64,000 bases of DNA from Muraenolepis orangiensis. Lineage: Eukaryota; Chordata; Actinopteri; Gadiformes; Muraenolepididae. Position 1 is the first letter of the stretch. Each line of letters starts with the position of its first letter. The stretch spans positions 12,076,895 to 12,140,894 of the forward strand of contig CM051015.1 in assembly GCA_027704905.1 (NCBI GenBank). Reading direction: 5' to 3'. Shown piece by piece: positions 12,043 through 23,921 of this stretch. Below the pieces are notes generated by a model. It ran no database searches. It worked only from the letters and a program-made list of their open reading frames with translations, and was not told where the DNA came from. A program made the position numbers and the translations under genes.

Positions 12043-12079
12043 TGGGTTAGAGTTAGGGTTAAGGGGTTAGGGTTAGGGC
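12043..12079. repeat. short telomere-like repeat (TTAGGG variants)
   Basis: Six or so TTAGGG-type units with variants (GGGTTAGAG, GGTTAAGGGG) lie 13 bp after the LINE tail. Too short and degenerate to be a telomere; it is an interstitial telomere-like tract. Confidence 0.7.
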
Positions 12080-12530
12080 TATCATTCTCAATATTATTGT
12101 ATACGTATTAAGTATTTATTATTTATTTTATTCAGTGTGTGTTGACTTATTGCCCTTGTGAAAAGGTTGATATTGATGATGATTATATGATGATGATAAT
12201 AATATTTGATATCAATATTATGTTTAGCTTTGGCGTTCAACAAAATGTGATGTTCTTGCACTGGCTGGCCTCCCACAATAAAGGTCGTTATCAATTAACA
12301 CCGGCATGCATTTCATAATACATCATTGACTCCCCATGTGCGGTGTATTTCTGGCCATAGGTGCAATGCAAACGTTTACCACCAGAGGGAAGTAGATATT
12401 TGCTTAGCCTGACTTCAAAATATTAGAGCGCGTTCAAGACCTAAATGGCACATTTTGTTTTAGTTTGCTGATTAAATAAATAAACATATTTTTAATGAAA
12501 TAATCATCAAAAATTGTAATTAAATATACC

Positions 12531-12567
<37 letters not shown>

Positions 12568-13206
12568 ATTCAATTATATTCAATTATAATTAAAGCGGTG
12601 GTACTGTGTAGCTCAGATACCAATACGTGAATGTTGCAAATTAGGCTGTAGTAGGCCTATAACTATAATTAGACATTAAGATATTCTGAACTCAAATTGT
12701 GTTCCTACTGCACTGCACAAGTATAACAGTGCTGACAAGTATTTCCAATTATTTATAGATGCACATTCAAAAACATTCTCTGTTTATGTAGTTGCCCTTT
12801 CTCTTTCTAAATTCCGATAGCATAGTGTCCTCCCAAATGTTACTGGCCTGTGATGCGTTGGAGACCAAAAGTTTGATTACAGAAGCACACCGAGCTGAAT
12901 TCCACTGTCCTTCTGCCAGACTTCCGAGTTTATCCACCTGGAGGTATAGCAGCTCCACTTCCACAAGTGGAAGGTTGCCGGTTCCCCGACAAACTGACAC
13001 AGGCCAACACGGGAGTCGGGGTGGGGAGTGTGTGTGTGTGTGGGGGGGGGTTAAGTAAAGAATTACCTGGAAAACACAACAATTTCATATTACTGCTGTC
13101 TTCTTAGTATATGGCCAGTCAAGTACATGCATAGTATTTATATAATGCATAATGCACTATTATAGAAGATAATTGATTTAACTAGAGGGTACATAGTAGT
13201 AGTAGT

Positions 13207-13352
13207 ACATACCTCCGCCACACCATCCCGTCCCCTATCTCTAATCAACTGTTCCTCAACCCTAAGTCATTTAACCACCAAGTTGTGTCCAATTATGTAC
13301 ATAACTTTTTGAGTTATGTACGAACAGAGGTCCATCTTCGGTGGCGGAGGTC
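13207..13352. mobile_element. possible small element with CCTCCGCCA inverted ends
   Basis: A stretch bounded by CCTCCGCCA and its complement TGGCGGAGG. This resembles a dispersed fish repeat I recall only loosely. No target duplication could be fixed. Confidence 0.3.
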
Positions 13353-14163
13353 ATAATTTTAAAGTCCTATATATTCATTACGACTGAACTACGTTGCAAT
13401 ATATAAGTATTGATATTCATTGCCAATATGTTCGCCAAGTAATAAGTGAAGTAGTGGCACCTAATTTAAAACTATTGTTTATAATTACCATTTAGTTACT
13501 ATTGGAATAGTAACTAGTAACTAATGGATAACTATGAATTTATAAATATGAATCATCAAGCGATGACACCTGGTGACGTTGGGTTCTGTCTACCTCAGAC
13601 ACCATGGCCAGTCTGGAGGCGGAGCCACTTCCTCCCAGTGTTGACCAATGGCTCCTGGGCGTGGCCCAGCTTTGGGTCCCTAGAAGGTCCCTCCGGAGGA
13701 AGCTGCTGACCTTTCTCTTTCAGCTGGCTGTGAGGACTTGACTGTCGGCCCTCAGCCTCAGGAACTGAATAGGTGAATAACGCCATTGACACACTAACCA
13801 AGAAGTTGAGTTTAAACTATTTGAAGTGGAATGTCATTAAAATATGATTAGTCAGGCTTAAATGTTATGGCTCATAATAGATTAACAGATGGATGACGGC
13901 CATAGAAAGCAATGATGCAGCTAAAATGCCCATAGTGGCTTAGATGCCTTTTGCCTTTTTCTCGATTCATTACTCTTGTCAGCAGATTTAGTTGTTTTCC
14001 AATTTCAAATCAGCAGGTATTTATATTCCTCATTCCAAAATATATTTTGGAGAGGGTCATCAAGAAACCGGTATGGCTTAAGCATCATGGCCAATAATGC
14101 TAACAGGTAGACTGAGGACATTGGTGGATGAACCCAGAACCCTTTCAGCTATATGCTAACCTA

Positions 14164-14571
14164 TCCCCTATAGCAGGGGTTCCCAACCTTTTTCACCCAG
14201 AGCCCCCCAAATGACTCCTGTTGGAATTTGCGCCCCCCCCCCCCCCCGGACTTTGCCTTTGCTTTTAAAAGTGCACATTCAAAAGAGGCCTCGGTGGCCT
14301 TCTGTACATCGCTGCCAGCCCTAACAAACTGTTTCTTTATGAAAAAGTCCCGATCACGCCCGACCGTTTCTGGGTGCATGGTCTGTTGGTGTCTCTTCAT
14401 TTTGCAGGGTTTCATGCTGTCGTTGGCTAGCTTCTCTCTGCATATCACACACTCTGGGCGGGTTTTGTCCGTTCCCTCCATGAAACCTAAGTTAAGATAG
14501 CTCTCTAGGTAGGTCCTCATTTTCTTTTTGATTGCAGATGAGCTGTCATCTCCTTTACGTTTTTCAGACAT
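14164..14571 (-). pseudogene. BED zinc-finger N-terminus of a hAT transposase
   Basis: Open frame of about 136 codons starting with ATG at 14571. Residues 24-70 resemble the N-terminal BED-type zinc finger of hAT transposases and their domesticated ZBED relatives: C41-x2-C44 and H61-x4-H66, preceded by YLNLGF and followed by a DFFIKK-like stretch. After about residue 105 the frame runs into a poly-glycine (poly-C) stretch and then the terminal inverted repeat. The DDE/RNase-H-like and dimerisation domains are absent, so this is a remnant, not an active enzyme. Confidence 0.75.
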
Positions 14572-14949
14572 TTTTAGACAAAATATTCACCTTATGAAGT
14601 TGGTCGCTAGCTAGCAAGCACAGCAAACTGTTACTACCACGGAAGCTGACACAGTAACGTCAATGTTGGCGCGAATCGGAGGAGTATCAGATTAATTTGT
14701 AGAATTTTTATTAAAATTAATTAATCAATAAATTTCTATATTTTATTGTAATGTAGAGACAAGGCTTTTAGCGACAATCATGTATTGCGTTACAATTATA
14801 TGTAAAAAAAAAAATTTAAAAAAAAAAAAAAAAAAAATCGAAATATGATATTAGGCCTCAAATCATCTGAGGCCTGGCGCCCCCCCTGCGATCTTTGGCG
14901 CCCCCCCAAGGGGGGCGCGCCCCCCAGGTTGGGAACCACTGCCCTATAG
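14166..14949 (-). mobile_element. non-autonomous hAT element with 8-bp target duplication
   Basis: Terminal inverted repeats CAGGGGTTCCCAACC (14174-14188) and GGTTGGGAACCACTG (14927-14941) are flanked by perfect 8-bp duplications CCCTATAG (14166-14173 and 14942-14949). CAG-starting ends plus an 8-bp duplication define the hAT superfamily, and the end sequence is of Charlie/Buster type. The 768-bp interior keeps one coding exon of the transposase N-terminus on the minus strand (14571 downward) and lacks the catalytic core. It is therefore an internally deleted copy that would need a transposase in trans. Confidence 0.9.
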
Positions 14950-15663
14950 GGTATCCTACTTTGATTAATGACACTTCTTATTCTTAAGAGAATTATCCCT
15001 AATTAACTAATTCATTTTCACCTCCCCAAGTGATTGAAGTGACCTTAATAAATTGAATGAATCAGCCGTTTCTCCAGGCTTTGGCTAGAGGAGAGGATTG
15101 CTAAGGGTTTATGCATTGTATTTGACTGCACCATTAGTGAATGGAACAATCAGACCACTCCAAATCATTCCACTGAGGAGAGGACTTCCTTTAGAGAAAA
15201 ACAACTTCAGAAAAAACCATGGACGGCTGTTTCGTTTTGTCCAATTCTGTGAGTAAAAAAAAATAATAATTGTGAGTAGATTAACTCACAAATGAAATAT
15301 GATTTAGCCTGTCAGTTGCAACAACCTTGGCCTATTCCAACCGATGACTTCTCGGAATAATTGTTATCCTCAGAACCCCCCCCCCCCCCCCCTTGTATTA
15401 GATTTGGCAGGTGAAGTGAAACAGAAATGATGATTCGACACTGATAATGTATTCCTACTCTGAGACAATGGTGTCAACAGATGGATAAGCAATGCAGATT
15501 GCTGACTTAATTGATACTCGTTCTGCGGGATCAGGGTGAGAAGAAGAAGAACATCGGAGACCAGCTTGACGCCGTGTGTGATTATGTTGAGTCACATATG
15601 CTGTGCCACACTTTATTTGTGCAGCTATTTGTGTGCACACAGGGAGAAAGATAAACACACAGA

Positions 15664-15674
15664 ACACACACACA

Positions 15675-15753
<79 letters not shown>

Positions 15754-15761
15754 TGTGTGTG
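15664..15761. repeat. (CA)n directly joined to (GT)n
   Basis: A short CA run (15664-15676) meets a GT tract (15677-15761) head to head, making a self-complementary junction. One TGTGGTGTG interruption lies near 15746. Confidence 0.95.
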
Positions 15762-15775
15762 CACAAACACAAACA

Positions 15776-15825
15776 CACATTACATTACATTCATTTAGCA
15801 GACGCTTTTATCCAAAGCGACTTAC
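15776..15825 (-). mobile_element. L2-type SINE/LINE 3' tail fragment
   Basis: Minus-strand reading gives GTAAGTCGCTTTGGATAAAA, then GCGTCTGCTAAATG, then (TGTAA)n. This is the tail word also found at 42291-42552 and, in part, at 11990-12030. Only the tail is present. Confidence 0.65.
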
Positions 15826-15899
15826 AATAGTGTGTTTCAACAAAGTTGACTTCCACACATGTGGGAATATAAGAGCATGGAGGATATGCTTGCATTGAC

Positions 15900-15903
<4 letters not shown>

Positions 15904-15944
<41 letters not shown>
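15904..15944. repeat. (CAGA)n tetranucleotide repeat
   Basis: About ten CAGA units. Confidence 0.97.
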
Positions 15945-16538
15945 GACACACACAAAAAACACAATTCTAAACGGGCAATCATATGTCATTGTTTACAGTT
16001 CTGACCTTGCTGCTTTGAATACCATTCAGATTGTTAGAAAGATACCGTTTCACACTGAACACGGAACCCTTTTCTCATGCTCTGTTCCTGAGGAACTGGC
16101 ACTGTCCTACATACCTGCTCTGTTGCCTTAACAACTGGCGTCATAGTGATGTGAACCCGCTGCCTCCCCAACCCCCACCCGCCAACCACCTTGGCTGCGT
16201 GTGTCCCGCGGAGGAGGTGTTTGTCTCTGTGTAAATCCTGTGAATCCATATGACACTCCAATTACCCGGAGCTGTCACTGCTGCCATGGAGAGAAGACTC
16301 ACTCTGTTGTTGTCGGCATTGGGGCTGTTACCGGTGGGCCTCTGGTGTTGAAACAGTATGCTAAATGGAGCGTTTAGGGGGGCAGGCTCATGGAGCTGTC
16401 GTTTGGAATTCCTATGATCCAAACATAGGGTATTTATAGCTGTTTACACACGTGATTGACAAGTGATGAGGAAAAAGTGAATCATTAGGATGCCGTTAAA
16501 TACGCTCTGTCACGTTCACAGTCCGTTTACCATGTATA

Positions 16539-16565
16539 ACGTTGACTTATCAGATAAGTCAACGT
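16539..16565. repeat. perfect inverted repeat, 13-bp arms, 1-nt loop
   Basis: ACGTTGACTTATC (16539-16551), one A, then its exact complement (16553-16565). Confidence 0.95.
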
Positions 16566-16937
16566 AATATCAGAATAGCCACTGTTTAGTCTTTAGGTTG
16601 GTTTGAGTTTCATTAAAGAAGTAGGGCTGTTTTATAATTAGTTGGTTTCTCTGGTTCATGATTGGCTGGTATATACGTATATATATGTTCCTTTAAAATC
16701 TATTCAACTCCAGTACTAAAAATGCTTTTAGGAGCAGTATTCATCTTCAAGTTTCACTCAAGTTTCACTCGTTTCAGAACGTACTCAGATCACCAGATCA
16801 CTCAGAGATCTGGAACTTATATCTGCTACACATTGTGTTCAAAGGAAGGCAAATCCCTTGAAAGTCATATCAAAGTGGAGCCTTTAGCAGAATCACCAAT
16901 CAACAACAACAATCGCTTCATCACCACAGAAGTAAAT

Positions 16938-17179
16938 GGTAATGGCCTGCTTTTATATAGCACTGTTATCCAAAGCGCTTTACAAGTCGTGCCTCACATT
17001 CACCTAGTCAACCACCGACGGTGGAGTCAGCCATGCAAGGAGACAGCCAAGCACGTCAGGAGCAGTTAGAGTTAAGGTGTCTTGCTCAAGGACACCTCGA
17101 CAGTTTTTGCTAGGAGGAGCCGGGGGATCGAAACCAGGTTGTGAGGCGACCGCTCTACCTCCTGAGCTATTCTGCCGCC
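16938..17179 (-). mobile_element. tRNA-derived SINE (family 2), near full length
   Basis: Minus-strand reading starts GGCGGCAGAATAGCTCAGGA (A-box-like), then GGTTTCGATCCCC (B-box-like), then TGTCGAGGTGTCCTTGAGCA and a tail with GTGAATGTGAGGCA and TTGTAAAGCGCTTTGGATAA. Intact A and B boxes at tRNA-like spacing plus a long unrelated body mark a SINE rather than a tRNA gene. A partial copy lies at 316-515. Confidence 0.82.
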
Positions 17180-17879
17180 TTAGTAGTAGCCCCACGGTCT
17201 GGGGGAAAAGGGAAGGAGTCACCGCTATTTGTTGAACCCTGAAGTGGGCTCTACCCACTCCATCTATACACATTCAGCACTCCAATCAGAGGAACTAGGA
17301 TCCAAAGAAAGGCCTTTTGTCGACTACGTTCTATAGAAAGAAGAAAAGAAAACACAACAAAAGAGGTAATAACGCAAGGCAAAGTCCACTTTGGGGGGGG
17401 GAGATTCCCCTCACCAGTACCGTCATGGGGATGTGTGAATATTGAAAAAGGGAACATTCATGCTGTCTCCTTCCTCATTCTCTATCATTTCATTTTCATA
17501 TTTGCCTGTGTAAAGGTCATTTATGTGACTACTGACTTATGTGACAAAAATGTATTCATCAGAATGTACTGACTGTAGGCTTCCGTATGTATTTGAATGC
17601 AATGTCAATATGTCATTCAAATACAAACATGACCTACTGCAGAATAGCAAGGCAAAAATGTCAGTGCTTTTTCATTGGCCTTTTTTCCTTAATGTTGTTG
17701 TGTCTGAATGACAAACAAACTCAATAAGAGCTCAGACTAAACTGTCTACGGCAAACGCATTAAGAAAACAAGTGTTAAAAAACTATTATTGCGTACGCAA
17801 ATCACAGTTAGCAATTGGCTTTGAGAGCTCTCAGACCACGTCGTAACGGTCACTTTTCCAACTTGCGTAAAATGAATGT

Positions 17880-18620
17880 CTCGCTCTGTGCTGTCCCACG
17901 CCCACATGTGTCTCTGCTGTTTGACCAATGGCGTGACTCACTTCATCAGCCCGGCGGCCAGCGAGAAAGAGGGCCCCCCCAAAGTCCACGGATCATCATA
18001 ACGGGTCGCGCATGCGGGTCTGCAGACAGTTTGTAGACGATTGGGAATATCGTATGTATCACCCCTCACCTAATCCCTTAAAAGGGTGTTCAACAAGTTC
18101 ATGGGAATTTGACATCTAGATCCATAGAAGCTACAAAAGTGCGGTTCAAAGCGCTAATGCTAATAGGTTCTCCTAGACCAGTCGGTCTAGCCGTGTTGCA
18201 AATGAGAGGGGTGGGGGAGGAGAACTGTGAACCGTGACTATGGTACTCCCGCTTTCAATTCGACCCACGCATGCTAACTGCCAAAATGGGGAGGGAGGGA
18301 GGGGGGGGGGGGGGCTCGAGCGGACCTCGCAGGGAAGGACACTTGTAGCACGTCGCCCTGAGCCAACCAACAGGTCCATTATATATTTTGAGCGCCCTTC
18401 TCGGTCCGCGAGTGCGACAGCAACACTTGAACTCTCGCCGATCCATTCGCAGCCGCGGAAATTCTTCTGGCGGGGGATGGGGGGGGGGGGGGGGGGGGGA
18501 GAGTTGTGGTCGGAATACAAATTAACGCGGTGAGGCCCTTGGCGGGAGAGCGCCGGTGGCGGCGTGTCATATTGCTATTCGCGGCGGTTTATATCTCCAG
18601 CGCCAACACCTGCCACAGGG
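17880..18620. promoter_or_regulatory. orphan CpG-rich block
   Basis: CpG-dense DNA with a CCAAT-type word (GACCAATGG near 17924) beside an AP-1-like TGACTCA, G-rich runs, a TATATATTTT word near 18378 and many CGCG/GCCGC words to about 18600. It has promoter-like composition, but no clear first exon or gene starts from it. It lies 7.4 kb after the LRR gene and 8 kb before the proposed SH3BP4 first exon. It could drive an unrecognised or non-coding transcript. Confidence 0.25.
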
Positions 18621-19458
18621 GGGGGAACAGGGGGGGGGGGTGTGGCGGGAACCTAATGGAGTGCGGTCGATTTGGCGACAGTGGACAAGTTCATGCATTC
18701 GATTTCGGGTGTCGGATGAGATTTTTAGGACTCCGTATTTGTCAAAACACATTTCTGTTTGGTTTCTGACAGGTTTAAGACAAAAAGCAATTGAGGTAAA
18801 GTCTAAAATCTTTAAAGGACACAGGAACAGAGCTATGGCCGTGGTCGTTTGACTTCATTGCCTTCATTTGTTTTTTAGTCAATGGCCATAATATGAAACA
18901 GCAGTGCTTGTTCGGTTCCATAGATACACTTTTTATCCCCATGTCCTTTGTTCATATGGTCCAAAATTCTAGAAATAAAATGGATTAAGGCCAGATGTGA
19001 ATTAACTGCCTCTGTACATTTGAGAAAGATGATATATATGACTGTGATAACAGAAATGTAATTGATTTTTTTATGCCTGCGTATATATACTTGGCTCCAA
19101 CTTGCCAAGTCATAAATATCATCATTTGATTGTCCATCACGTGAAACATTAAAAGATGTCTCAGTTGTAATCCATCAAACCAATAACATTTGAGCTAATT
19201 GGCGCTGGAAGCGGCCACATAACAGTTCATGTGAAAACGCCAGGATGGGAAATGTGTGACTTGCAACCAAACGTAACCTCTCACAAAGAGGGATTATCAT
19301 AATGAAACCGGTTGTTGTTTTTGATTATGGCGGGAAAAACCATGCGGCTTTACACCTGCCTGGAGGAGGAGAGCATCCATTAAAGATGCCTCCTATTGAT
19401 TTACAGGGGGGGGGAGAAGCTGAGAAGCCGACATGGCGCAGTGCTGTCGTCGTGGTAG

Positions 19459-19488
19459 TTGTTGTTGTTGTTGTTGTTGTTGTTGTTG
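19459..19488. repeat. (TTG)n trinucleotide repeat
   Basis: About ten TTG units. Confidence 0.95.
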
Positions 19489-19693
19489 GGTCTGTTGTTT
19501 GGCTGCTGTACGCTGTGTTCTGCCCGATTTCAATCAGAGGCACAATCCCGGGATTTGAAGCGAACAAAGGCATACGACCTGCACGGGCATTCTTCACGGA
19601 ATGACAACCGGACATTTGAGGGATGACGAGGCAGTATGGGTCAGGCGACGACTGAAAAGACAGAGACTGAGTGAAATAGGATAGAGAGGAAGC

Positions 19694-19748
19694 GTGTGTG
19701 TGTGTGTGTGTGTCTGTGTGCGTGTGCGTGTGCGTGTGCGTGTGTGTG
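19694..19748. repeat. (GT)n with GTGTGC variants
   Basis: GT repeat with a CTG and several GC interruptions. Confidence 0.95.
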
Positions 19749-20070
19749 TCAAGTCAAGTATAAGTCAAGTTTATTGTCACATCAAAGTTATATATAATAT
19801 ATAAGTATAAGCAATGGGTGAAAATCTTATGTGCAATACCCGACAACAGACAGCAGTTATAAAAATAATAGAATAAAAAAATAAGTAAAAAGTACAAACT
19901 GTATAAAGTTAAATATATAAAAATATAAAAGTGCATATATGAAATGCAATATATTAGCACAAGAAAAGAGCAATATATATATAAATCAATGTAATAAAAT
20001 ATACATTGTTATATGCTATACACCCTTGTTCAGCAGCCTGATGGCCTGACTGTGGAAGCTGTCTCTAAGT
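19749..20070. mobile_element. dispersed fish repeat (LINE-associated)
   Basis: Starts AGTCAAGTATAAGTCAAGTT, then TATTGTCACAT, and ends with TTCAGCAGCCTGATGGCCTG and TGGAAGCTGTCTCTAAG. I recall these words as part of a widespread fish retroelement but cannot name the family. The middle is AT-rich and decayed. Confidence 0.4.
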
Positions 20071-20073
20071 CGT

Positions 20074-20082
20074 ATGTGTGGT

Positions 20083-20129
<47 letters not shown>

Positions 20130-20132
20130 TGT

Positions 20133-20173
<41 letters not shown>
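20074..20173. repeat. (GT)n microsatellite, interrupted
   Basis: About 100 bp of GT with several TGTGGTGTG phase breaks. Confidence 0.96.
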
Positions 20174-20175
<2 letters not shown>

Positions 20176-20554
20176 AAATCAAGAAGGGCTTAGCGGGGGG
20201 GGATGTGGCATGGGTGGGGGCGTTTTACAAAAGCCTAGTGCAAATTGACAATGCAATTATCTTTATTGCTCAGCTCCTCCTACCAGACTAAAAAAAATGT
20301 AGACTGGATGTGAAATAAGCAACTAGCCGGCTGCCAGCAGCATGAAGATTAAGGGCATCTTTTATGATAAGCTAATTCCAACACTTCCAACAGAGCTTCC
20401 CTCAAAATACCCCCTTCAAAATACCCTTAAAGAAACCTCCGTTTTTGCTATGGGCATCCAACCAAGGAATCATGCACTACTACTGTAGTAGTGTAAATGT
20501 GACTCCTTTTATAAGGAGGACTGTATGTACACTTGGTAATCGTAGGTTGTGGTG

Positions 20555-20579
20555 TTATTATTATTATTATTATTATTAT
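20555..20579. repeat. (TTA)n trinucleotide repeat
   Basis: About eight TTA units. Confidence 0.93.
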
Positions 20580-21263
20580 CATGATGTGACTCTTGTTTGG
20601 GTCTGAACCAAAACAAAACATGCTTTTTCACTGTAAAAAGCAGGGCAATGCAGTGTATGCTAGCATTAGCTCAACCACAAGCGAAGGGTTGAAGACCAAG
20701 GGTTGAAGACCACTTCAACAACTCTGATCCCCGACGCATGTGGCAGGGCATCCAGGCCATCACGGATTACAAACCCTCCACCACTGACTCATCCCTCCCT
20801 GACGAGCTACGACCCCCCTCACCCTATCCTCCACAAACGTGCGTGCGGCACTGAGCAGAACAAATGCGCATACGGCAGCTGGTCCTGATGGCATCCCCGG
20901 TCGCGTGCACAGGAACTGCGCTGAGCAGCTGACCGAGGTCCTTACTGACATCTTCAACATCTCACTAGCTCAGGCAGTTGTCCCAGTGTGCTTTAAAACC
21001 ACCTCCATTGTGCCAGTGCCAAAACACTCCTCTGCAGCGAGCCTCAACAACTTCCACCCTCACCACCCCATCATCATGAAGATAGATACAAGATATTTAC
21101 TTTGAACTGCTTCGAGAGGTTGGTCCTGGCTCACCTCAAATCTGGTCTCTCACCCACACTGAATAAATACCAATTTGCCTAGCGTGAGAACAGGAGCACA
21201 GAGGACGCCATTTCCTCAGCTCTTCACTCCGCTCTATCCCACCTGGATGAGAGCAACACCCAC

Positions 21264-21719
21264 GTGAGAATGCTGTTCATAGACTTCAGCTCAGCATTTA
21301 ACAACATCATCCCCTCCAAACTCATCTTCAAACTTGGTGACCTCATGGAAACCAAGAACCTTGACATTAACCCCTCTGTTTGTAACTGGTTATTAGACTT
21401 CCTAACCAACAGACCCCAGTCAGTCAGGTTAGACAATCTCACCTCCTCCACCCTCACCCTGAACACTGGCGTTCCCCAGGGCTGTGTCCTGAGCCCTCTC
21501 ATCTACTCCCTCTTCACCCACGACTGTACTCCTGTACATGGTACAAACACCATCATCAAGACGACACAACGGTTGTGGGCCTCATCAAAAACAACGATGA
21601 GGCAGCCTACAGGGACGAGGTCCAGCACTGACAACAACCTGGCCCTCAACACCAAGAAGACCAAGGAACCCACATCTCCGAGGACCTCTCCTGGTCCCTT
21701 AATACTGCCTCACTGGTAA
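21264..21719 (+). pseudogene. LINE reverse transcriptase fragment, frameshifted
   Basis: The longest open piece of the LINE protein (151 codons). It contains the RT palm motif FIDFSSAFN and the PQGCVLSP motif. The next conserved block, normally (F/Y)ADD after an IIK sequence, is destroyed: after ATCATCAAG at 21552-21560 the sequence goes straight to ACGACACAACG, consistent with loss of about 7 nt. Downstream coding words continue in another frame. The catalytic aspartates are therefore not in frame with the upstream palm, and the protein cannot function. Confidence 0.8.
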
Positions 21720-22137
21720 AGAAGGCTCACCAGCGTCTCTTCTCCCTGAGGAGACTGAGGAAAGCCCACCTGTCACCTCAGATTCTGGTGAACTTTTACC
21801 GGTGTGCCATCGAAAGCATCCTCACCAACTGCATCACAGTGTGGTACGGCAAAGCAGAGGGTGGTCAAAATCAATTAACGCATTGTTGGATTACCCCTCC
21901 CTGCAATAGACACTACCCACCACAAACGGTGTCACAAGTGGTGGAAGTGGAAGACCCCTCTCACCCCAACCATGGACTGTTTTCCCTCCACCCCTCCAGG
22001 AGGCGCTATAGAAACCTTTGTTCCAACAGCTTCTTCCCCTCAGCTGTCATCATCTCCCTGAACTCTGCACCACGAAGACAGCCCCCCCCCCCTGCTGCCT
22101 CCCCCCCCCCCCCTGCTGCCCCCCCGCCCCACACCTA

Positions 22138-22612
22138 CAAGATACAAGATACAAGATTTTTACTGCCCATTTGTAACAAGTACATAGTAATGCTTACTCT
22201 CATTCCCTCCAGCAGTATGAATCTCAAAAACAACCCCAGACAAATCAAATTGATATATATACAATAAAATAAACCAAAAAGACCAGCAAAGTGACTTAAA
22301 TGATATGTACATGTTTTTTTGTTTTTTTACAAAAATCTTTCAAAACCATTTAAAGTGCCAGTAGTGCTGCAGCAGCATGAATAAGGTGCAGTACAGTGCA
22401 GTAACTGTGATGAGTCCAGAAAGTCCAGCAAAGTATGTGAGTGTATGTAAGTCTTGTTAATGACAATGTTATGAAAGTGAAAGTGGCAGCACTCCTAGCA
22501 GTTCAGTAGGCACACTGCCTGTGGATAAAAACAATCCTTAGACCTGGTAGTGCTTGTACGGATGCTGCACAACCGGCGACCAGACGGTAGGGGGGAGATA
22601 CTTACTTACCTG
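22138..22612 (-). mobile_element. retroelement fragment with (ATCTTGT)n tail, nested in the LINE
   Basis: The left edge carries ACAAGATACAAGATACAAGA, i.e. an (ATCTTGT)n tail on the minus strand, followed by TACTGCCCATTTGTAACAAG. The interior includes AAAGTGCCAGTAGTGCTGCA and ends near ACCGGCGACCAGACGGTAGG. A related but mosaic copy lies at 61518-62175. It sits between the coding end and the 3'UTR of the LINE, so it is a younger insertion. Confidence 0.6.
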
Positions 22613-23566
22613 TATATAGATATACCTATTATTATGCTCCTATCCCACACATACTCTACAAGTAATCATAACCTAGTAGACTGTCTTTTAGCAACTTTCA
22701 ACTGTCAATTATATATTACCATGCACTTTACTGCAACATTTACACTCTAGTTAGATGCTAAATTATTTTTGCTGTACTGTACTTGTGCTGTGCACTGACA
22801 ATCATTTTTAATCTAATCTAATTAGACGCGATGAGCTTTAGTATTTTCGAACGGCACAGAACCATTCCTGGATCAGTGGGGCAAATGCAACATGCGCTGC
22901 AGTCTACTTTCTGTGTCTTAAGTGTCTTATTTTTTGTAGCTGATTAAATTTTTCACGTATACAGGTGTGGCATAATGTGTGATGAATTCACCTCATTTGC
23001 ATAAATACTCATGCATTTTAAAGGCATTAGGGGCTCCACAAAGAATTGTGTTCCGGCCCCCACTTGGATAAGGACTCTGAGAAATGTACTTTTTTCCTGG
23101 TACTTTAACATCGAGGGGCACACACAATTTCTGAAGCCGTCCCCTGATGAATAATGAATGTTGTTTTCATGCTTCCACCAGTACTCCCTTAAAACTGTAA
23201 AATTACAAGGCCATTCTGCACGCCACCTGCAGAGCGGCTCACACTGTAGCCTACTGCCTAGCTCTGCCAAGTATACAGACCATGCCTCCAGACCTAATGT
23301 GTTTTAGTGTAAAACCCGTCCCAAGAGACAGCCACCCCCGGCAGTACTCATTAGTACCTCTTTGTTGCTTTGTTCTGTCAAAGGACCTACTTGGAATTGA
23401 CAGGTAACAATCTACATACGCATCTTTTCCCACATACGTTTTCACATCTACAATCCACTCTCAACGCCTACACTGTTCATTCATTTAATTTAATTGAGTT
23501 TCGTTTTTTCATTAGACTGTTTATTTAACAGGTTTACGTGCACAAAATGAACTTCGTGTGAACTTC

Positions 23567-23598
23567 GATCTAGCTTCGATGAACTTCGAAGCTAGATC
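23567..23598. repeat. inverted repeat, 12-bp arms, 8-nt loop
   Basis: GATCTAGCTTCG (23567-23578) and its exact complement (23587-23598). Confidence 0.9.
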
Positions 23599-23878
23599 CC
23601 ATTCACCTCACGGTGAAAGGAACTTCAAGGTAGAAAACATGCATACATATTTAAACACGTCAGCATGGAGGCCGATGACAACAGACACTAAAACTTTATT
23701 TCAGAAGACGCAACGTTATAAACACTGTACTAACTAGGAGGACATACGATGATAATGACGATGTATACAATTTAGCATCGTTGTAATAATGTCTTAAATG
23801 TCTTAAAAATAAAGCACGGTTTTTATGAAACAAAATGTTTGTATATATTAGAATTTGTTATATATATGTATATATATG

Positions 23879-23881
<3 letters not shown>

Positions 23882-23917
<36 letters not shown>
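23882..23917. repeat. (TA)n microsatellite
   Basis: TA tract of about 36 bp. Confidence 0.95.

Positions 23918-23921
<4 letters not shown>

Larger units (their letters stand above)
20705..22824 (+). mobile_element. CR1/L2/Rex1-type LINE, broken, with a nested insertion
   Basis: A LINE oriented on the + strand. Shifting frames give the reverse transcriptase from about 20860 (AAGPDGIPGRV motif), the catalytic block with LFIDFSSAFN near 21270-21300 and TGVPQGCVLSP near 21465-21500, and the C-terminal part (FYRCAIESILTNCITVWYGKA near 21795-21857). The 3'UTR resumes at about 22610 and ends in AATCTAATCTAATTA, an (ATCTA)n-type tail. A different repeat (22138-22612) interrupts it. Multiple frameshifts mean it is inactive. 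Confidence 0.85.

Noticed and set aside
16938..17179. Genuine tRNA gene on the minus strand
   Set aside because: A- and B-box-like words exist, but they are followed by a long SINE body and the family recurs at 316-515. I could not form a convincing cloverleaf.
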